A stretch of DNA of 64,000 bases, from contig JAESIW010000210.1 in the NCBI GenBank assembly GCA_016802295.1, positions 1 to 64,000 of the forward strand, in the 5' to 3' direction. A program made the translations under genes and the position numbers. Source of the DNA: Brachionus rotundiformis (taxonomy: Eukaryota > Rotifera > Eurotatoria > Ploima > Brachionidae). The first letter of the stretch is position 1. Each line of letters starts with the position of its first letter. Shown here piece after piece: positions 7,859-17,043 of the stretch. Under the pieces are notes generated by a model that did no database searches, was not told the origin of the DNA, and was given only the letters and a program-made list of their open reading frames with translations.

Positions 7859-9089
7859 AATTATTAAAATACTAACCATAGCCTTGTTTTTTACAGGGTT
7901 TAGTGTAATCATTAAAGCTAACAATATTAACAATATTTACGGTGTAAATTATAATTTACAGGCAAATATAGGTAATATTACTTTGCCGTTTAATAATGTA
8001 AATATTACTAAAAAAAGTTTTAATAAGCTATCTATTGGTTGGGGCTACAACAAAAATAATCATTTACCTAATGCGGTAATTAACAATAATTTATTGTATA
8101 CGGTTAATGCTAGTAACCAACTAGTTGTGGTTAATTTACAAACACAAAAAGTAGAAGAAAAAATTAGCTTAAACCAATACACTAAATCTGCAGTGGTGGG
8201 TTTAGCTTTTTTAGATAACGCTATTTATATTTCGTTTTTTAAAGGCGAAGTTTTGGCTTTAAACATAACTACTTTTGCTAAAATTTGGCAAAATAATTTG
8301 CTTAATCAAATATTATCTGCTCCGTTAGTTACAGAAGATAAGCTGTTTGTGGTTTCTGGCAATACATTGGTTGCGTTAAAAAATAAAAGCGGTGCACTGG
8401 TGTGGAGCGTACCAGTTAACGATACAGGAGTTGGCGTAAAAAAAGTATTTTCTGCCAGTGTGTATTTAGGTTTTGTTGTGGTTGGCTTGGCTTCTGGAGA
8501 TGTGGTGGTGGTTAATCAAAACACAGGTGTAACAGAAGTAAGCTACAATATTAATGGTTTGGGCTTAGCAATTAACAACCGTAATCCGTTATTGGGCGAT
8601 ATTAAAGCGGGCGTGGTTGGTTATAAAGATAATATAATTATAGTTTCTAACTACAAAACTGTTATGTATAGCTTAACCAAAAAAGCAGTAGTGTGGAGCC
8701 TAGACTTTGGTGGCCTAACTACGCCTGTTATTATAAAAGATACAATGTATTTAGCCAGTAACAACAGTAGTTTGCATTCGGTTAATTTACAAAGTGGTAC
8801 AGTAATTAACTCTACAGTTTTGCAATCTGTAAAAAACTCTAAATCTTTATTGCTGTGGGATGTAAAAATGGTAAATAACAATTTGTTGGTTACTAGTTCG
8901 TACGGTGATTTAATGTTTTTAAACAAAGATACCTTTGCTAACAACAGTAGCAACGCCAAACCTTTTGCGGTGTATTCTTCTAAAAGCCAGCTAGCAACTA
9001 ATGGGGCTATGGTAACATCTAATTATATTGTTTTTGCCACAACCAAAGGCAACTTATATACTTGGGTTGCTAACTTAAATAATTACTAA
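7845..9089 (+). CDS. bamB: BamB-like beta-propeller of the outer-membrane assembly complex
   Basis: A 414-residue protein with an N-terminal signal peptide (hydrophobic residues about 8-23) and a PQQ-type beta-propeller, seen as repeated blocks such as YTVNASNQLVVVNL, DNAIYISFFKGEVLALN, EDKLFVVSGNTLVALKNKSG and KDTMYLASNNSSLHSVNLQSG. BamB is a scaffold of the BAM machinery that folds outer-membrane barrels. In the usual proteins the signal ends in a lipobox cysteine; here I see no cysteine in the N-terminal region, so this form is probably soluble periplasmic or anchored by an uncleaved signal. It lies between yfgM and der, as in other proteobacteria. Confidence 0.8.
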   Translation: MIKNKIIKILTIALFFTGFSVIIKANNINNIYGVNYNLQANIGNITLPFNNVNITKKSFNKLSIGWGYNKNNHLPNAVINNNLLYTVNASNQLVVVNLQTQKVEEKISLNQYTKSAVVGLAFLDNAIYISFFKGEVLALNITTFAKIWQNNLLNQILSAPLVTEDKLFVVSGNTLVALKNKSGALVWSVPVNDTGVGVKKVFSASVYLGFVVVGLASGDVVVVNQNTGVTEVSYNINGLGLAINNRNPLLGDIKAGVVGYKDNIIIVSNYKTVMYSLTKKAVVWSLDFGGLTTPVIIKDTMYLASNNSSLHSVNLQSGTVINSTVLQSVKNSKSLLLWDVKMVNNNLLVTSSYGDLMFLNKDTFANNSSNAKPFAVYSSKSQLATNGAMVTSNYIVFATTKGNLYTWVANLNNY

Positions 9090-9104
9090 ATTAAGGATGT
9101 TAAT

Positions 9105-10442
9105 ATGTTAAAAGTAGCAGTTATTGGGCGTCCTAACGTTGGTAAATCTACACTGTTTAATGCACTTGTAGGTAAAAACATAGCAATTGTTAAAGACGTT
9201 GCCGGTGTTACCAGAGATAGAAAATACGCCAACGCCAACTTATTTGATATTTACTTTACCATTATAGATACTGCGGGTTTTGAAATTAATAATAAAGACT
9301 TAAATGTAGAAATGGTGGAGCAATCTGTATTAGCAATAGACGAAGCCGATATTGTTTTGTTTATGGTAGACGCCAGAGACGGATTGCTAGAGCTAGATAA
9401 AGACTTAGCCCATTTAATAAGGGTAAGTAATAAGCCTTGTGCTGTGTTGCTTAATAAAACCGACACATTTAAAGCCAAAGAAAATTTATACAGTTTTTAC
9501 GAACTAGGCTTTAACACTAATATTAATATTTCTGCTACGCACCGTATTGGGTTAGAAGAAGTATACAACTTTATTGTGGCACAAGCTAATAGTATGAACA
9601 TAGATATTAGCCAACCAGAAGACAATAAGCCAGATTTAATGTTGGCTTTTGTGGGGCGTCCTAATGTTGGTAAGTCTAGCATTATTAACAAGTTGTTGGG
9701 TAGTAACCAATTAATTACATCTAACATTGCAGGAACTACAAGAGATTCTATTTACATTAACTTAAATTATAAAGACAAACTAGTAAAGCTAGTAGATACC
9801 GCCGGTTTGCGTAAAAAAGGCAAGGTAGAAAAAGATTTAGAAAAATTCTCTAACTCTGAAACCATAACCGCTATTAACTTTGCTAATGTTGTTGTTGTGG
9901 TGTTATCTGCCGAAGAGCCGTTGTCTAAGCAAGATTTAACCATAGCACACCACGTACATAACGAAGGCCGTGGATTGCTATTTGTAGTTAACAAAATAGA
10001 CAAAATTGAAAATAAAGCCTTGTTTATTAAACAAATAGAGCAGGGAATTATAGATAGTTTTTACCAAATAAAAAAGCCTTATATTATTACAACATCTGCT
10101 TTAACCGAAGAAAATCTTACTAAAATTTTAGACAGCGCTATAGATGTTTACCATAAATGGCAGTTTTCTATTTCTACATCTAGGTTAAATACTTGGTTAC
10201 AAACAGCTTTAGATAAAACTCAACCACCAACGGTTAATGGCAGACGTATTAAAATTAAATATGCTACACAAACTAAGCAACGCCCACCTACAATTAGTTT
10301 GTGGGTTAATATGGCACAAAAGTTTCCAGATAGCTATTTAAGATATTTGCAAAACGAATTTTTTAAAAGTTTTAACTTGTGGGGTTGCTCTATTAGATTT
10401 GAACTTAAGCAAAGCAACAACCCTTATGTAAAAAATAAATAA
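9105..10442 (+). CDS. der: Der (EngA) double GTPase for ribosome assembly
   Basis: A 445-residue protein with two consecutive GTPase domains and a C-terminal KH-like domain, required for 50S subunit maturation. G1 loops are GRPNVGKST (8-16) and GRPNVGKSS (about 183-191). The G3 motifs are DTAG in both halves (IIDTAGFE, LVDTAGLRKKG). The G4 motifs are NKTD and NKID. The KH-like domain holds the RRIKIKYATQTKQRPPT segment. Length is typical. It starts 15 bases after bamB behind an AAGGA site. Confidence 0.97.
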   Translation: MLKVAVIGRPNVGKSTLFNALVGKNIAIVKDVAGVTRDRKYANANLFDIYFTIIDTAGFEINNKDLNVEMVEQSVLAIDEADIVLFMVDARDGLLELDKDLAHLIRVSNKPCAVLLNKTDTFKAKENLYSFYELGFNTNINISATHRIGLEEVYNFIVAQANSMNIDISQPEDNKPDLMLAFVGRPNVGKSSIINKLLGSNQLITSNIAGTTRDSIYINLNYKDKLVKLVDTAGLRKKGKVEKDLEKFSNSETITAINFANVVVVVLSAEEPLSKQDLTIAHHVHNEGRGLLFVVNKIDKIENKALFIKQIEQGIIDSFYQIKKPYIITTSALTEENLTKILDSAIDVYHKWQFSISTSRLNTWLQTALDKTQPPTVNGRRIKIKYATQTKQRPPTISLWVNMAQKFPDSYLRYLQNEFFKSFNLWGCSIRFELKQSNNPYVKNK

Positions 10443-10459
10443 CATAAAAGGTATACAAT

Positions 10460-11023
10460 ATGCACAACAATAAAGATAGCAACGAGAATTTGGCTAATAC
10501 AGCAAATACAGATATTAATAACAAATATACAGTAATTTTACAACACCCCAACAGTAAGCAAGGGGTTGTGGCTTATACGGGGTATTCGGTTGCTTTTGCT
10601 ATTGCGGGTTTTTTAGGGGTTCCTTTATTGTTATTATTAATATTTAAACAAGATTATAAATCTTTTTTTATTTTTTTAGCCTATATATTTATTAGTGCAT
10701 TGCTTATAGCTTTTTTAACTATGTTATTTGGGTTACAACAAAACGCTAGCACGGTAATTTATGTATTACAAGCGTTGTATATTATTGCGGTATTTGTGTT
10801 GGCTAAGTTTTATAATAAATTTTATATTAATAACTTGCTTAAAAAAGGTTATACAGTGGTTTTTAATTCATCTAATATGCATTTTACCGCTAACCATGTA
10901 AGCCAATTAGTTTTTAACCCAACCGAAATACTACAAGTTAAAGATAACTTTTATAAAGCATCATTTACCAGATTAGCCCTAGCGGTGGCTATATTAATTG
11001 TTTTAGCTTTTATTTTAAAATAA
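10460..11023 (+). CDS. small multipass membrane protein, possibly DUF2628-like
   Basis: A 187-residue protein. A polar N-terminus (about 30 residues) precedes a conserved-looking cytosolic patch (YTVILQHPNSKQGVVAYTGYS), then four or five hydrophobic segments; the fourth is followed by FYNKFYINNLLKKGY. That pattern, a soluble start, several helices, and a K/R-K-K-GY segment, resembles DUF2628 membrane proteins, but I cannot confirm it. It lies 17 bases after der and 27 before metG, in the same operon-like run, behind an AAGG site. Confidence 0.55.
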   Translation: MHNNKDSNENLANTANTDINNKYTVILQHPNSKQGVVAYTGYSVAFAIAGFLGVPLLLLLIFKQDYKSFFIFLAYIFISALLIAFLTMLFGLQQNASTVIYVLQALYIIAVFVLAKFYNKFYINNLLKKGYTVVFNSSNMHFTANHVSQLVFNPTEILQVKDNFYKASFTRLALAVAILIVLAFILK

Positions 11024-11050
11024 TAATAATTTATAACTTTATAGTACACA

Positions 11051-12583
11051 ATGGCAGATAAAAATTTTTATGTTACTACTCCTATTTATTATGTTAACGA
11101 TAAACCCCACATAGGGCACGCTTATACATCTTTAGCGGCCGATATAATGGCTAGATTTAAAAAATTAGACGGTTTTAATACGTACTTTTTAACTGGAACC
11201 GACGAACACGGACAAAAAGTAGAAAAAAGTGCTACCGATAAAGGTAGAGACACCAAAGAATTTGTAGATGAAGTAAGCCAGCATTTTGTAGAAATGGGAG
11301 AGTTGCTAAATTTAAGCAACAATGCGTTTATTAGAACCACCGATGATTATCATAAAAAAGCAGTGCAACATTTATGGCAAAACTTAGAAGAAAAAGGCTT
11401 TATTTACAAAGATGTATACAAAGGTTGGTATGCAATTAAAGACGAAGCTTTTTATTTTGAAGACGAATTAACCACATTGCCTAATGGCGTTAAAGTGGCT
11501 AGTAGCGGAGCAGAGGTGGTATGGAAAGAAGAAGAAAGTTATTTTTTTAAACTTTCGGCTTTTGAAGAAAAATTGTTAAATTATTATAAAAACAACCCGC
11601 AAGCTATTGCCCCTAAATCTAGATATAACGAAGTTGTAAGCTTTATAAAATCTGGCTTAAAAGATCTTTCGGTTTCTAGAAGCAGTTTTGCTTGGGGTAT
11701 TAAAGTACCAAGCAACAACAACCATGTGGTTTATGTATGGTTAGATGCCTTAACTAATTATATTAGTGCTTTGGGGTATGCTACCAGTAATAACAATTTA
11801 TACAAACAATTTTGGCCGGCAGATTTGCATTTGGTTGGTAAAGATATTATTAGGTTTCATGCGGTTTATTGGGTTGCTTTTTTAATGGCACTAGATTTAC
11901 CTTTGCCTAAAAAAATTTTTGCACACGGTTGGTGGTTAAACGAAGGCCAAAAAATTTCTAAATCTACAGGCAATGTAATTAGTGCAACCGATTTAGTAAA
12001 TAAATATGGTTTAGAAAATATTAGATACTTTTTATTTAAAGAGGTTACGTTTGGTAACGATGGCGATTTTTCCCATAACTCTATTGTAGCCAGAATAAAC
12101 AACGAACTTGCCAATGAGTTTGGTAATCTATTACAACGTTGTTTATCTTTACATGCTAAAAATTTTAATTTAACCGTAACTAATGTTAATTTTAATACAC
12201 AGCAATTAGAATATTTGCAAGAAATAGAAAATGTTATTGCTAAATCTAGACAGTTAATGGATAATCAAGATTTTAGCGGGTATATAGACAATGCATGGCA
12301 GTTGGTTAGGTATGGTAATGCTTATATTAATAATAACGCTCCTTGGGCTTTAATTAAAAGCGGAAATTTAGAGCAAGCCGAATTATGTTTAAACTTTGCT
12401 TTGCATTTAACTAAAGTAGTTGCAGGGCTATTATTGCCGTTTATGCCTAATAATTGTTTAAATATTTTACAACAATTAAATGTAGATACTGCCAATTTAA
12501 ATTTAAGCAATTTAACGTATACTTTTAAAGCACAACATAAGTTTAACACCCCAAGCGTAGTGTTTAGCAAGCTGGAGGTTTAA
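11051..12583 (+). CDS. metG: methionyl-tRNA synthetase
   Basis: A 510-residue class I synthetase that charges tRNA-Met. The HIGH motif is HIGH (20-23) and the KMSKS motif is KISKS (about 301-305), with the family blocks FLTGTDEHGQKV and YVWLDALTNYISALGY between. The region between the two halves of the Rossmann fold carries no zinc-binding cysteine cluster, so it is of the short zinc-free type. The C-terminal anticodon-binding helical bundle is present; there is no extra tRNA-binding domain. The stop codon overlaps the next start by one base (TAATG). Confidence 0.97.
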   Translation: MADKNFYVTTPIYYVNDKPHIGHAYTSLAADIMARFKKLDGFNTYFLTGTDEHGQKVEKSATDKGRDTKEFVDEVSQHFVEMGELLNLSNNAFIRTTDDYHKKAVQHLWQNLEEKGFIYKDVYKGWYAIKDEAFYFEDELTTLPNGVKVASSGAEVVWKEEESYFFKLSAFEEKLLNYYKNNPQAIAPKSRYNEVVSFIKSGLKDLSVSRSSFAWGIKVPSNNNHVVYVWLDALTNYISALGYATSNNNLYKQFWPADLHLVGKDIIRFHAVYWVAFLMALDLPLPKKIFAHGWWLNEGQKISKSTGNVISATDLVNKYGLENIRYFLFKEVTFGNDGDFSHNSIVARINNELANEFGNLLQRCLSLHAKNFNLTVTNVNFNTQQLEYLQEIENVIAKSRQLMDNQDFSGYIDNAWQLVRYGNAYINNNAPWALIKSGNLEQAELCLNFALHLTKVVAGLLLPFMPNNCLNILQQLNVDTANLNLSNLTYTFKAQHKFNTPSVVFSKLEV

Positions 12584-13365
12584 TGTATATAGATAGCCAT
12601 TGCCATTTAGGTTTTAAAGAATTAGGTGAAAACTCTAACACTAGCCAAGATTTTTTATTAAAAGCAAGCAAAAGCAATGTAAAAGCAATTGTTAATATTG
12701 CCACAGAGCCAAGCAATTTTAATAATTACTTAAACTTTACTTCTAAATATTTAAAAATTTTTAATGCTATTGGTTTGCATCCGTTGCATATAGCCAATAA
12801 CTTAAACTTTAACTATAACAGTATTCAGCAGTATTTGCCTAATAAAAACATTATTGCCATAGGCGAAACTGGTTTTGATAATTATTATTCTACCGCAGAA
12901 ACCGAATTGCAAAAAAAAATGTTTGAAATTCATGCTCAGCTTTCGGTAGAGAATAAACTACCTTTAATTATACATACACGTTGTGCTAACCAAATTACGG
13001 TAGATTATTTAAGTAGATATATGCAAAATGGTGGAGTTGGCGGGGTTATTCATTGTTTTGCGGGTGATAAAAATTTTGCTAAGCAGTTGTTAGATATTGG
13101 TTTTTATATTTCGTTTAGTGGTATAGTAACTTTTAAAAAAGCTACAGATATTCAAGAAACCTTGCGTTATGTTCCGCTTAACCGTATGCTTGCAGAAACC
13201 GATGCTCCGTATTTAGCACCAACGCCCTACAGAGGGAAGTTAAATACTCCAGAATATGTAACTTTGGTTTATAACTTTATAGCACAGTATTTAAATGTAG
13301 ATGTTGTGGATTTACAGCAGTGCTTTAAGTTTAACTTTTGCAACGTTTTTAATGTAGAGCTTTAG
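12583..13365 (+). CDS. TatD-family metal-dependent DNase
   Basis: A 260-residue TIM-barrel hydrolase. Metal ligands are visible as IDSHCHLGF (HxH), GLHPLH, the glutamate in IGETGFDNYY, the histidine in IIHTRCA, IHCFAG and the C-terminal aspartate in LAETDAPYLAP. Members are 3'-5' DNases linked to repair or cell debris removal. It is translationally coupled to metG; metG-tatD neighbours are common in bacteria (the YcfH type). Its last four bases overlap the end of the convergent M23 gene. Confidence 0.9.
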   Translation: MYIDSHCHLGFKELGENSNTSQDFLLKASKSNVKAIVNIATEPSNFNNYLNFTSKYLKIFNAIGLHPLHIANNLNFNYNSIQQYLPNKNIIAIGETGFDNYYSTAETELQKKMFEIHAQLSVENKLPLIIHTRCANQITVDYLSRYMQNGGVGGVIHCFAGDKNFAKQLLDIGFYISFSGIVTFKKATDIQETLRYVPLNRMLAETDAPYLAPTPYRGKLNTPEYVTLVYNFIAQYLNVDVVDLQQCFKFNFCNVFNVEL

Positions 13366-15668
13366 TTGTAAGAAACGTTAAAAATATTTGTTTCTATTGG
13401 CGGATTAAAGTAAATATCGGTACTTTTGTTATTAGGAATTTTACTTACGTATTGTTGCAAACCAGTTTTGTATAAGTTAAAATTACGCAACTCTTGTCCG
13501 GTTAATTTAAACTGAGCCCCAGTGCGTACAGAAAGTGGATTAACTTGTCTGTTATTAATTAAAATTTCGTAATGTAAGTGTGGGCCTGTTACGTTGCCTG
13601 TTCTACCAACATAACCAATTAATTGCCATTGGTCTACAATATCGCCACGTTTTAGCCCTTTTGCAAATGCATTTAAGTGAGCATAGGCTGTGGAAATACG
13701 GTTGTTGTGCTGAATTTTTATATAATTACCATAACCATGCACATATTGTATACGTATAATTTTACCTTTACCGCTAGCATATACAGGCGTACCAATAGGT
13801 GCCGCAAAATCTACACCTTTGTGGGCAATGCTGTAGCCTAAAATTGGATGAATGCGATTGCCAAAAAACGAACTTACTCTAGTTTCTTTAACAGGGGTAA
13901 GCATTAAAATTTTTGCAGAAGATTCGCCGTTGTAACGGTAGTATTCGCCTTTGTAATAATATTGCGTAAAAGATGTTTTTGAGCCATTAAAACTTAAATA
14001 CATTACGTTGTTGCAAGAAACCATTTCGTTATTTTGATTATATAAACAATCGTAAACTATTTCTATGGTATCATTATTTTTTACATCTCGTTGTAGGTCT
14101 AAATCCCAAGATAATAGACGTGCGGATTCTTTAGCTATATAAATAGGTACGTTGGCGTTGGCAAAACTGCTTAGTATTCCTTTACTAATTTTAATTTTAC
14201 GCTTAGTTATATATTTAGTTAAGCGTTTTGGTTGTTGGCTAGATTTATAAAAATTATTAGTATGGGTTATTACTAAATCGTAAGATGCATCTATAGGTAA
14301 TATAAGCTTTTTTATGCTATTAATTTGCGATTTTTTAGAATACTGAAAAACCACATTAATTAACCAATTATTAGGTATAGTTTTTGGTATGTTGTATTGT
14401 TTTAGTATGGGTGTTAGTTTATCTAATTCGGTTTGGTCTACGTTTTCTTGCAGTAAGGCTTGTTGCAAGGTTTTGCCTTCTAACGCTAGGGTAGATTGGT
14501 ATACTCTTACTGGTTTAAACATTTCGCTGTTTAAAATGTTGGTTATTATTTTTGGGGTTGCCAGTGCTACATAGCTACCAAGTTTAGAGTTTAATTGTTT
14601 GTAATTGTTAATATTGTTAAATAAAAATACGGTGTAAGTGGCAATAAAACCAACAAACACAACTGTAGCAACCGATGTAAATTTATGCTTTTTGCTAAAG
14701 TTAATTATGTTTAATATTTTTATTATATCAAAAATTATAAATAATATAAAAGCCACTAGTATAGATTTTATAAATAGTATAATTTTATAAATTTCGTATA
14801 TAGTGTTGCTTAAAATTTGCTTGGTGGCGTAAGGTAGCTGGTTTAATACTTTTTTGCTTTGTTGTAATACATTTAACCAAAAATTTACACTAAATAATTG
14901 AACAGAGGTTTCGTAAATTAATTTTGCAGTTATACCAACTAGCACAAACATATTTTTTATTAAAAGCACCGTATTTTTTACAGAGCGTAAAAATAATTTT
15001 AGCGTTATACGTAAGTACTTAGTTACAAATAAAGCTGTGTTTTTTGCAGTGTTGTATAGCTTTATAATGTTTTTATAAATAACTTTTATAAATGCTTGGG
15101 TTTTATATATTAATAATAAGGTTTGTTTGCTTATGGTACGCACCGAAATATTAGAACGATAATAAGCGTTATTATTATATTTATATGCTAAAGATTCGTA
15201 AATACTAGTATAAGACCAATACAACCACAAACCAACACAATACGGGGCTTTAAAAATTAAAGCGGTAAAAACTTGTTTACTTATAGTAACAAACCACAAT
15301 GGTAGTTTAGTTAACGTTATTAATAGCAAAGTAATAATTTTGTAAGTTGCATAAACCAACAAAGCTGTTATTTTATATAATGTTTTGTAGCTTAACAATA
15401 GTGTATATGTATATATAATATTTGCAATTTTATATACATAGGCAATGCTTTTAAAAGTATGCAGTATAATATTATGCAAACCGTATACAGTGTATTTTAG
15501 CAAAAAAATGGTTAGTAATGTAAAACCTTTAATTGCATTAAAAGTTATAATTAAGCATAAACTAACAAAGTTGTAACTTAGCGTAAAGAAATACTGTGCA
15601 AAAAAATATAAATTTTTGCCAACGTTTTGTAATAACAATAAAAATAATAGTTTTATTTTTGTTATCAA
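13362..15668 (-). CDS. M23 (LytM-type) peptidase with a 330-residue basic, hydrophobic N-terminal region
   Basis: A 768-residue protein. The C-terminal part (about 590-735) is a complete zinc M23 endopeptidase domain for peptidoglycan cross-links: H616 and D620 in AHKGVDFAAP, H664 in AYAHLN, and HLH at 697-699. Before it lies a periplasmic OapA/LysM-like linker region (about 355-590) and a clear membrane segment (331-350). Residues 1-330 are unusual: almost entirely I/L/F/Y/T/K, only four acidic residues (the first at 158), and an 11-residue periodicity with a lysine or arginine at a fixed place. The start is TTG at 15668, supported by AAGGA six bases upstream, and no stop breaks nearly 1 kb of very AT-rich sequence, so the extension is genuine coding. 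Typical homologues are 300-500 residues. Confidence 0.8.
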   Translation of the reverse strand: MITKIKLLFLLLLQNVGKNLYFFAQYFFTLSYNFVSLCLIITFNAIKGFTLLTIFLLKYTVYGLHNIILHTFKSIAYVYKIANIIYTYTLLLSYKTLYKITALLVYATYKIITLLLITLTKLPLWFVTISKQVFTALIFKAPYCVGLWLYWSYTSIYESLAYKYNNNAYYRSNISVRTISKQTLLLIYKTQAFIKVIYKNIIKLYNTAKNTALFVTKYLRITLKLFLRSVKNTVLLIKNMFVLVGITAKLIYETSVQLFSVNFWLNVLQQSKKVLNQLPYATKQILSNTIYEIYKIILFIKSILVAFILFIIFDIIKILNIINFSKKHKFTSVATVVFVGFIATYTVFLFNNINNYKQLNSKLGSYVALATPKIITNILNSEMFKPVRVYQSTLALEGKTLQQALLQENVDQTELDKLTPILKQYNIPKTIPNNWLINVVFQYSKKSQINSIKKLILPIDASYDLVITHTNNFYKSSQQPKRLTKYITKRKIKISKGILSSFANANVPIYIAKESARLLSWDLDLQRDVKNNDTIEIVYDCLYNQNNEMVSCNNVMYLSFNGSKTSFTQYYYKGEYYRYNGESSAKILMLTPVKETRVSSFFGNRIHPILGYSIAHKGVDFAAPIGTPVYASGKGKIIRIQYVHGYGNYIKIQHNNRISTAYAHLNAFAKGLKRGDIVDQWQLIGYVGRTGNVTGPHLHYEILINNRQVNPLSVRTGAQFKLTGQELRNFNLYKTGLQQYVSKIPNNKSTDIYFNPPIETNIFNVSYN

Positions 15669-15730
15669 GCAAAATCCTTATGTATATTATATTTATTAAA
15701 ATTAATACTATTATTTATATAATACATTTT

Positions 15731-16975
15731 TTATTTAGCTAAATCAACAAAAATCTCTATGTGTGGGCTATAGATAAATTGGTCTAAAATGGTAATATTA
15801 TTTACTTTAAAGCCTGCATTAAGCAAAGTGCTTAAATTATTAGCACAAGCTAACGCACTACAATACACCATTGCAACTTTACTTATATTACTTTGGGCTA
15901 TTTGTTGTATTTGCTGGCTTGCCCCTGCCCGTGGAGGGTTAATAATAGCGGTATCAAACTTATTTAAAATATTGCTAGGTATAGGGTTTTTAAATAAATT
16001 ACTACTAAATGCGTTTATTTTGCTATGTTTAACGTTGTTAATGTTTTCTATGGCTTTTTTATCTATATCGTAACAAGTAATTTGTTTAATATTTGTTTGG
16101 TTGCTTAGGGTAAAAGCGTAACCACCAAAACCACAAAATAAATCTACTACATTTTTGCTATGGTTGCAAGTTTGTAGCACTAGCTGTTGCAGGTTGGTTT
16201 CGGTTTGTTCTAGAGCTTGTAAAAATCCAGAGTTACTAAACTGTACATTGTGTCCGCTATAATTTAACATAATATTGCCGTTGCTGGCTAAAGTAGTAGT
16301 GCAACTAGCGCTTTGCCAAGCTATGTGGTTTAGGTTTAAATTATACAAAGGTTGCAAAGCCAATAAATTAAGCGTTGTGGGTTTGTGCTTAGCTACCAAT
16401 GTTACCGAAGTTTGATTTTGCGGGTTATTAATTATTATTTGGCTTAAATTTAATACATTATTATTTAAAATTTGCTGTAATACCTGCAAAATATTATTAA
16501 TTGTAGGGGTTAACAACGGGCAATTATCTATAGGGGCAACTTTATTGCTTTTATATTGCATAAAGCCAATTTGGTTGTTGCTAACGCTAAAAATTGCTCT
16601 ACGACGCTTAGCACTAGCCTGATTTAAATAACTAATATAATTAATGTTACTGCTATTAAAATGCTGTAAATTACTATAATTTTTAAAAGCATTTAGTAAT
16701 TTATTAGTTTTAAGTTGGTTGTAAGTATCCACGTTAAAATGTTGTGCTTTGCATCCGCCACAAATAGTGTAATGCTTGCAAATAGGTGGGTTAGTGTTAG
16801 GGTTGCTAATAATATTGTATTGGGTGGCTATATTGTTTTTAGGGTTTACTTGCAGTATTTGTACGGTGCTATTAATATTAGTAAAAGGCACAGCTACTGG
16901 GGTATTATTTACAATTGCTATACCATCTAAATTATTATTAATATGTTTAATGGTTGTTGTGTTTTTTTGTGTCAT
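15731..16975 (-). CDS. RlmD/TrmA-family RNA uracil-5 methyltransferase
   Basis: A 414-residue SAM-dependent enzyme that makes 5-methyluridine in 23S rRNA or tRNA. It has an N-terminal OB/TRAM-like part, an iron-sulfur cysteine set (CKHYTICGGC, near residues 67-76), the SAM-binding motif VDLFCGFGGYAFTL, the INPPRAG motif and the catalytic-cysteine block VYCSALAC, where relatives usually show SCNP. The C-terminal DQFIYSPHIE segment matches the family D-x-F-P-x-T/S-x-H-x-E end. Whether it is RlmC, RlmD or another paralogue cannot be settled from sequence alone. It is divergent from the M16 peptidase gene. Confidence 0.85.
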   Translation of the reverse strand: MTQKNTTTIKHINNNLDGIAIVNNTPVAVPFTNINSTVQILQVNPKNNIATQYNIISNPNTNPPICKHYTICGGCKAQHFNVDTYNQLKTNKLLNAFKNYSNLQHFNSSNINYISYLNQASAKRRRAIFSVSNNQIGFMQYKSNKVAPIDNCPLLTPTINNILQVLQQILNNNVLNLSQIIINNPQNQTSVTLVAKHKPTTLNLLALQPLYNLNLNHIAWQSASCTTTLASNGNIMLNYSGHNVQFSNSGFLQALEQTETNLQQLVLQTCNHSKNVVDLFCGFGGYAFTLSNQTNIKQITCYDIDKKAIENINNVKHSKINAFSSNLFKNPIPSNILNKFDTAIINPPRAGASQQIQQIAQSNISKVAMVYCSALACANNLSTLLNAGFKVNNITILDQFIYSPHIEIFVDLAK

Positions 16976-17043
16976 GCTTGTAAAGTTGTTAATAAGTATG
17001 TATAATTATAAATAATAGCATATTAATAAAAAAAATATATAAA

